Source of the DNA: an uncultured Acetatifactor sp.
Lineage (GTDB): Bacteria > Bacillota > Clostridia > Lachnospirales > Lachnospiraceae
Length of the DNA stretch: 64,000 nucleotides
Direction: 5' to 3'
Assembly (NCBI GenBank): GCA_910584235.1
Contig: CAJTZD010000010.1
Span: forward strand, 39,838-103,837
The notes under the pieces are model-generated. The model was not told the origin of the DNA. It saw nothing but the letters and a program-made list of their open reading frames with translations, and did no database searches. Made by a program: the position numbers and the translations under genes. This document shows positions 59,814-64,000 of this stretch, piece by piece (position 1 is the first letter of the stretch; each line of letters opens with the position of its first letter).

Positions 59814-60782
59814 GTGAAAAAGACAAAGACAAAGGCAAAAGCCGACAAGGCCTACAAAGAGCATCTTGGCTTTGTGGGCGGGCTGCAGGAGCTGTGGAAG
59901 CACAAGATGCTGTATCTGATGACGCTTCCCACCATTATCTGGGTGTTGATCTTCTGCTATTACCCCATGTACGGCGTGCTCATCGCGTTCAAGGACTTCA
60001 GCTATAAAGAGGGAATCTGGGGCAGCCCCTGGGTGGGACTGAAGAACTTCCAGTTCCTGTTCAACTATAAGAGCGTAGGAAGAATCTTCTTCAACACTAT
60101 TTTCCTGAATGTGCTCTTCATCGCTACAGGCACTATCATGTCCATTTTGCTGGCTTTGGTGTTTGTGGAGATTAAGAATAAGGTTTACAACAAGATAGTA
60201 CAGACCATAGCAATCTTCCCTCATTTCGTATCCTGGACCGTGGTAGCCATGTTCATGAGCGGTATCATCGGCGGCAGCGGCATCATGACCAGGTGGATTA
60301 TGGACAATGGAGGAGCGGATCCCGCGTTCTATACCACCCCGGGCTGGTGGCCGTTGATCCTGGTGCTTTTGAAGCTCTGGCAGGGAGCCGGATACGGAAC
60401 CATCGTGTATGTGGCGGCCATCACCGGCTTCGACCAGGAAATGTACGAGGCGGCCAGGGTGGACGGCGCCACCAGGCTCCAGCAGATCACCCGGATCACG
60501 CTGCCTCTCTTAAAGACCACAGCCATTATGCTGACCATCATGAGCGTGGGCAAGATCTTCAACGGCGACTTCGGCATGATTTACGCGCTGATCGGCGACA
60601 ATGCCTCCCTCTATTCCACCACGGATGTCATCGACACCTTTGTGTACCGGGCTCTGCGGCAGCTGAACAACTTAGGCATGAGTACCGCCACCAGCTTCTT
60701 CCAGTCCATCGTAGGGTTGGTGCTGGTATTTACCACCAACTTCCTGGCCAAAAAAGTGGAGCCGGATGCGGCTATCTTTTAA
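59814..60782 (+). CDS. Sugar ABC transporter permease, LplB type
   Basis: A 322-residue permease with a GTG start (59814) supported by AGGAGG 7 nt upstream. Six helices, YYPMYGVLIAFKDFSYKEG after the first helix, and the EAA loop EAARVDGATRLQQITRITLP. The N-terminus is very Lys-rich. It forms the import channel with the next gene product. It is separated from the sensor operon by a terminator and has its own boxed promoter. Confidence 0.92.
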   Translation: MKKTKTKAKADKAYKEHLGFVGGLQELWKHKMLYLMTLPTIIWVLIFCYYPMYGVLIAFKDFSYKEGIWGSPWVGLKNFQFLFNYKSVGRIFFNTIFLNVLFIATGTIMSILLALVFVEIKNKVYNKIVQTIAIFPHFVSWTVVAMFMSGIIGGSGIMTRWIMDNGGADPAFYTTPGWWPLILVLLKLWQGAGYGTIVYVAAITGFDQEMYEAARVDGATRLQQITRITLPLLKTTAIMLTIMSVGKIFNGDFGMIYALIGDNASLYSTTDVIDTFVYRALRQLNNLGMSTATSFFQSIVGLVLVFTTNFLAKKVEPDAAIF

Positions 60783-60837
60783 ACGCGGCGTTTGCGTTTT
60801 GCCTGCGGCAAGCTCATAGGAGCAGAAAGGAAATGAA

Positions 60838-61746
60838 ATGGGAAAAACAAAAATAAAAGGAACCGCCATCAAAAAGTCCGGCGGCGAGAAAGTGTTCGAG
60901 GTAGTGGTATACGCCCTGGCTACCCTGTTCTGTATCTACTGCCTTTTCCCCTTTGCCATCATTCTGGGGAGCAGCTTTGAGACAGAAGCCAATTTTGCTA
61001 CATACGGATTTCCGATTATTCCAAAGGACTTTACCGTCCAGGCTTATAAGGTGGTGCTGGGGGATGCCCAGATATTCCGGGCCTACGGCGTGACTATCTT
61101 TACCACAGTGGCAGGAACCCTGTTCAGCATGCTGCTGACTATCACCATGGCCTATCCGCTGTCCTTAAAGAAGGTGAAGTTCCGCAATGTGATTACATTC
61201 TTCGTATATTTTACCATGCTGTTCGGAGGAGGCCTGGTGCCTACTTACCTGCTGATCGCCAGAACCCTGGGGTTGAAAGACAATATAATGGTACTGATCC
61301 TCCCGGTGGCTTTCGGGGCATGGAACATGTTCCTGATGCGGAATTTCTTTAACGGGATTCCCCATGAACTGTCGGAATCGGCTTACATGGACGGAGCCAA
61401 CGACTTCCAGATTCTGTGGAAAATTATACTTCCGGTATCTGTACCGGGCATCGCCACTTTGAGTCTGTTCTACGCTTTGGGCTATTGGAACCAATGGTTT
61501 AATGCCATGCTCTATATAGACAACAGCAAACTGTTCCCCCTGCAGTATCTGCTGATGCGGATGCTGCGGAACGCGGATGCCATGAAAGAGATGGCCCGGA
61601 GCACCGGCATAGCGGCGGGAGAGATCCCTACCAACTCCCTGCGGATGGCGACTACCGTGGTGGCCATCGGCCCCATCATCTTCCTGTACCCTTATGTGCA
61701 GAAATACTTCACCAGCGGACTTACCGTTGGAGCAATCAAAGGTTAA
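60838..61746 (+). CDS. Sugar ABC transporter permease, YtcP type
   Basis: A 302-residue permease with six helices, EAA-like loop ESAYMDGANDFQILWKIILP and the family ending QKYFTSGLTVGAIKG. AAAGGAA precedes the ATG. It is followed by a 307-bp interval with two structured repeats and then the binding lipoprotein gene. No ATPase is encoded nearby, as in the 22-26 kb locus. Confidence 0.92.
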   Translation: MGKTKIKGTAIKKSGGEKVFEVVVYALATLFCIYCLFPFAIILGSSFETEANFATYGFPIIPKDFTVQAYKVVLGDAQIFRAYGVTIFTTVAGTLFSMLLTITMAYPLSLKKVKFRNVITFFVYFTMLFGGGLVPTYLLIARTLGLKDNIMVLILPVAFGAWNMFLMRNFFNGIPHELSESAYMDGANDFQILWKIILPVSVPGIATLSLFYALGYWNQWFNAMLYIDNSKLFPLQYLLMRMLRNADAMKEMARSTGIAAGEIPTNSLRMATTVVAIGPIIFLYPYVQKYFTSGLTVGAIKG

Positions 61747-61827
61747 TGTAAATGCGTTATTTCTCTCTGCCTGCTCCGGGACGGTAAATCCCGGGCGGCG
61801 GGGATGGAAATAAGAACTAAGAAACAG

Positions 61828-61929
61828 CGACAGCTCCGTGGTACCCCAGAGGATTTACGGACGCATCACTTTGCGGCCGGAAATTCTCTGCCGGACCCGG
61901 GTATCAAAGGGGCTGTCGCGGAACTCAAA
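61828..61929 (+). ncRNA. Structured RNA element, copy A
   Basis: Nested helices: P1 61828-61837/61909-61918 (10 bp, one G-U), P2 GGTACCC 61840-61846/GGGTATC 61899-61905, P3 61847-61856/61881-61890 (10 bp, one G-U), and a short P4 CGCA/TGCG at 61862-61875. The core sequence is nearly identical to copy B, 106 bp downstream. I do not recognise a known riboswitch class. Confidence 0.7.
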
Positions 61930-61932
61930 ACA

Positions 61933-62030
61933 GTGTCTGCCCGGTGGTGCCCCAGAGGATTTACGGACGCATCACTTTGCGGTCGGAAATTCTCTGCCGG
62001 ACCCGGGTACCAAAGGGCAGACACGGAACT
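61933..62030 (+). ncRNA. Structured RNA element, copy B
   Basis: Same helices as copy A, but P1 is GTGTCTGCCC (61933-61942) with GGGCAGACAC (62015-62024), a different sequence with perfect pairing, and P2 is GGTGCCC/GGGTACC. Preserved pairing with changed bases supports an RNA structure. It ends about 24 nt before the binding-protein ATG, just upstream of its AGGAGG. Confidence 0.7.
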
Positions 62031-62053
62031 CATAATTAAGGAGGAAAATAAGA

Positions 62054-63784
62054 ATGAAAAACCAGTTTCTGAAAAAGACCATGGCACTGGCGCTGGCGGG
62101 AGCCATGACGCTGTCCATGGCAGCCTGCGGCAATGACGATGCAGGAAACGACAGCCAGACTGAAAGCAAACAGTCCGAACAGCAGGAGTCTCCTGCGGAA
62201 AGCTCCGGAGAGGCTTCCGGGGAAGAAACTCCCGATCAGGGCAGCGAAGCAGAGGCGCCCCAGATGGAGGACACCACCATCAAGATTCGCGTCATGAACG
62301 AATTCAAAAATCTGGACAAGGTTCTGGCGAAATATGAGGAGATGACAGCGGATGATCCCATCATGAGCAAAATCCATCCGGAATTCGAGTGGATTGCAGG
62401 CGGCGATTACAAAGATAAGCTGCAGACGGCCATGCTGGACCGAGAGAGCAGCGGCATTGATTTGATGTTCTGCGGAGGATGGCACGGACTGACTTCGTTT
62501 ATCCAGAATGGAGATCTGAAAGATGTGTCTTCTTATTTCAACAATGACGCTTTCCCCGGCCTGAAGAACGCTTTTTCTGAGGATTTTGTGCAGGCTATGA
62601 CTTCTTACATCCGTCAGGAGGACGGCTCCTACCAGAATGGCATCTACGGCATCAACCTGGCCACATTCTATGAGGACAGCCGCGGCTTCATGTACCGGGA
62701 GGATCTGCGCAAGAAGTACGACTGCGCGCCTATTACGGATGAGGCAAGCTTGTTAGAGTTCGTGAAGACCGTGCAGGAGAACGAGGAGGGCATGATCGGT
62801 GTCAGCCTTTGGAACTTCTTCCGTCTGGACTCCCCCTGGTACTCCGCGAAGCATGACCATGTATACACACAGGACAATGTAAATATCCTGGGCGATCAGA
62901 CCTGGATCTGGGTAGGACTGAGCGATGACAACAAGACAGTCCTGAACGCAGTGGTTCCCGGCGACTCTGAGGAGGAATTCGCTAAGATGCCCGCAGGCTA
63001 TCAGGATGACTTCATCACAGCTTATATTCAGGACCGCACCAAATGGAACCCTTACTTAAACCCTAACCGCGGCGGCACAGATACCGTGGAGAAGCCCGCA
63101 GCCATTGCCTACTCCGCACTGAGCGAGTATGAGAGCAAGGTGAAGACAGCCCTGGAGACCAATCCCGATGAAGAGTATGGCTTCTATGTTATCGAGGATG
63201 CGCAGCGCAATATGGAAGCCGGCGCTGTAGTCTGCGACATGGCCACCAACAACTGGCTGGTAGTGCCCGAGTGGTCTGAGAATACAGATGCCGTGATGTA
63301 CTTCCTTGACTGGATGTTCGGCAGCCAGGAGGCTCATGACCTGTTCGAACTGGGCATCCAGGGAGAGGACTGGGAAGCAGTAGGCGAAGATGGCTACAAG
63401 AAGCTTGACATCGATGAGAACCTGGCATACTCCATGCCCACCTATTCCTTTACCCAGAACCCCACCTACATCAGAGTCAGCGAGTTTGTCAGCGAGAACT
63501 CTGAGATCAAGTCCCGCTATGACTATATGTACGATCCCTCTACATATGAGCTGAGTCCTCTGGCCGGATTCGTGTTCGACGCTACCAATGTGGAGACCCA
63601 GATCGCCAATGTATCCGCTCTTTCCAACGAGCTGCAGCTGACCATCTCCATGTACGATGCTGAAGAGGCGGCGCAGAAGATACAGCAGTGGCACGAGGAT
63701 GCTACGGCAGTGGGACTGGAGGAGATCCGCGCAGAGCTGATTTCCCAGATTCAGGCATTCCTTGACGCCAAGAACGCAAACTAA
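62054..63784 (+). CDS. Extracellular solute-binding lipoprotein (transporter component)
   Basis: A 576-residue binding protein. The signal ends SMAAC (Cys25), followed by a long Ser/Glu/Gln tether to about residue 70 and a family 1-type fold (IKIRVMNEFKNLDKVLAKYE, QNGIYGINLATFY, YREDLRKKYDC). It captures the oligosaccharide for the two upstream permeases. AGGAGG lies 9 nt before the ATG. Codon choice is visibly more uniform than in neighbours (for example AAG, GAG, ATC), suggesting high expression. It is preceded by the tandem RNA elements, which may raise or regulate its synthesis relative to the permeases, and followed by a strong terminator. Confidence 0.93.
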   Translation: MKNQFLKKTMALALAGAMTLSMAACGNDDAGNDSQTESKQSEQQESPAESSGEASGEETPDQGSEAEAPQMEDTTIKIRVMNEFKNLDKVLAKYEEMTADDPIMSKIHPEFEWIAGGDYKDKLQTAMLDRESSGIDLMFCGGWHGLTSFIQNGDLKDVSSYFNNDAFPGLKNAFSEDFVQAMTSYIRQEDGSYQNGIYGINLATFYEDSRGFMYREDLRKKYDCAPITDEASLLEFVKTVQENEEGMIGVSLWNFFRLDSPWYSAKHDHVYTQDNVNILGDQTWIWVGLSDDNKTVLNAVVPGDSEEEFAKMPAGYQDDFITAYIQDRTKWNPYLNPNRGGTDTVEKPAAIAYSALSEYESKVKTALETNPDEEYGFYVIEDAQRNMEAGAVVCDMATNNWLVVPEWSENTDAVMYFLDWMFGSQEAHDLFELGIQGEDWEAVGEDGYKKLDIDENLAYSMPTYSFTQNPTYIRVSEFVSENSEIKSRYDYMYDPSTYELSPLAGFVFDATNVETQIANVSALSNELQLTISMYDAEEAAQKIQQWHEDATAVGLEEIRAELISQIQAFLDAKNAN

Positions 63785-63822
63785 GGCATGAGGCTGTACA
63801 CAGCTAGATAGGATAAATGTGA

Positions 63823-63863
63823 AAAAGAGGGCCACAGGCACAACTTGCCTGGGGCTCTCTTTT
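63823..63863 (+). terminator. Rho-independent terminator after the binding protein
   Basis: A long stem from AAAAGAGG-GCC-CAGGCA to TGCCTG-GGC-TCTCTTTT (63823-63863) with a 5-nt loop and a T-rich end. Confidence 0.8.
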
Positions 63864-63945
63864 CACCCCAAATTCTGGCCGGACAGCAGAATCTGTCACA
63901 AAAAAGCAGGAAAGGGCATTGAAGAGCGCTTTCCGGGACGGTAGT

Positions 63946-64000
63946 ATGGAAGAAGAGCATTCCAATGGAAGAAGAGCATTCCAATGGAAGAAGAGCATTC
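63946..64000. repeat. Tandem 19-bp palindromic repeat running off the window
   Basis: ATGGAAGAAGAGCATTCCA at 63946-63964 and 63965-63983, with a third copy from 63984 cut by the window end. A single near-identical copy is at 36609-36627. Confidence 0.85.

Noticed and set aside
63946..64000. CRISPR array at the window end
   Set aside because: A 19-bp unit repeated without spacers; no cas genes nearby.

Overview
The window looks like a chromosome segment from a gut Lachnospiraceae-type Firmicute (Clostridia). The evidence is its GC-rich coding, AGGAGG-type ribosome binding sites, MurT/GatD, YesM/YesN-type two-component genes, LplB/YtcP-type sugar permeases with lipoprotein binding proteins, and DUF3842 and Rpn-type PD-(D/E)XK genes, all common in that family. 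I cannot name the species. No rRNA, tRNA, CRISPR array or intact transposase was seen.

Layout. 1-3.6 kb: a partial AraC regulator divergent from a GH2 glycosidase, with overlapping promoters. 3.65-6.2 kb (minus strand): an operon of a DUF2975-like membrane protein, a small XRE regulator and a lipoprotein whose 5' end holds a 39-bp minisatellite. Two matching palindromes cover its promoter. 6.3-7.7 kb: a membrane-anchored phospholipase D-type enzyme. 7.8-9.0 kb: nuclease-gene debris. 9.0-14.8 kb: clpS-clpA-aat (N-degron proteolysis), then murT-gatD (lipid II amidation). 14.9-16.7 kb: a subtilisin-like protease. 16.8-26 kb: a glycan locus (GH3, GH105, a membrane-bound AraC sensor-regulator, two permeases, one binding lipoprotein), followed by a broken acyltransferase. 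27-28.6 kb: an Rpn-type nuclease gene, another gene remnant, and DUF3842. 28.7-33.1 kb: a FecCD-type metal/siderophore ABC transporter with a methyltransferase, behind a leader of about 400 nt. 33.3-36.6 kb: a ThuA-domain protein, an AraC regulator and a GH51 arabinofuranosidase. 36.9-44.9 kb: two large surface/secreted proteins, the first with an out-of-frame G8 tract at its membrane anchor. 44.9-46.3 kb: a Uma2 gene and a PD-(D/E)XK ATPase remnant. 46.4-49.7 kb: carB. 49.8-63.8 kb: an arabinoside-type locus (GH43, GH51, YesN/YesM pair, two binding lipoproteins, YesL, two permeases).

How it works together. Extracellular oligosaccharides are probably bound by the lipoproteins, imported by the two permease pairs (the ATPase is presumably encoded elsewhere) and cut inside the cell by GH2, GH3, GH43, GH51 and GH105 enzymes. 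AraC-type regulators control each block. A box, AAATTACCCT-N8-T(6-7), lies 29 bp upstream of the -35 hexamer at three promoters in the last locus, with a weaker relative before the surface-protein operon. It is a good candidate for the YesN-type regulator's site.

Most unusual observations: a tandem pair of RNA elements between the last permease and its binding protein, with outer stems of different sequence but preserved pairing; the shared promoter box; the G8 tract that disconnects a sorting/membrane anchor; and the paired palindromes and in-frame minisatellite of the DUF2975/XRE/lipoprotein operon.
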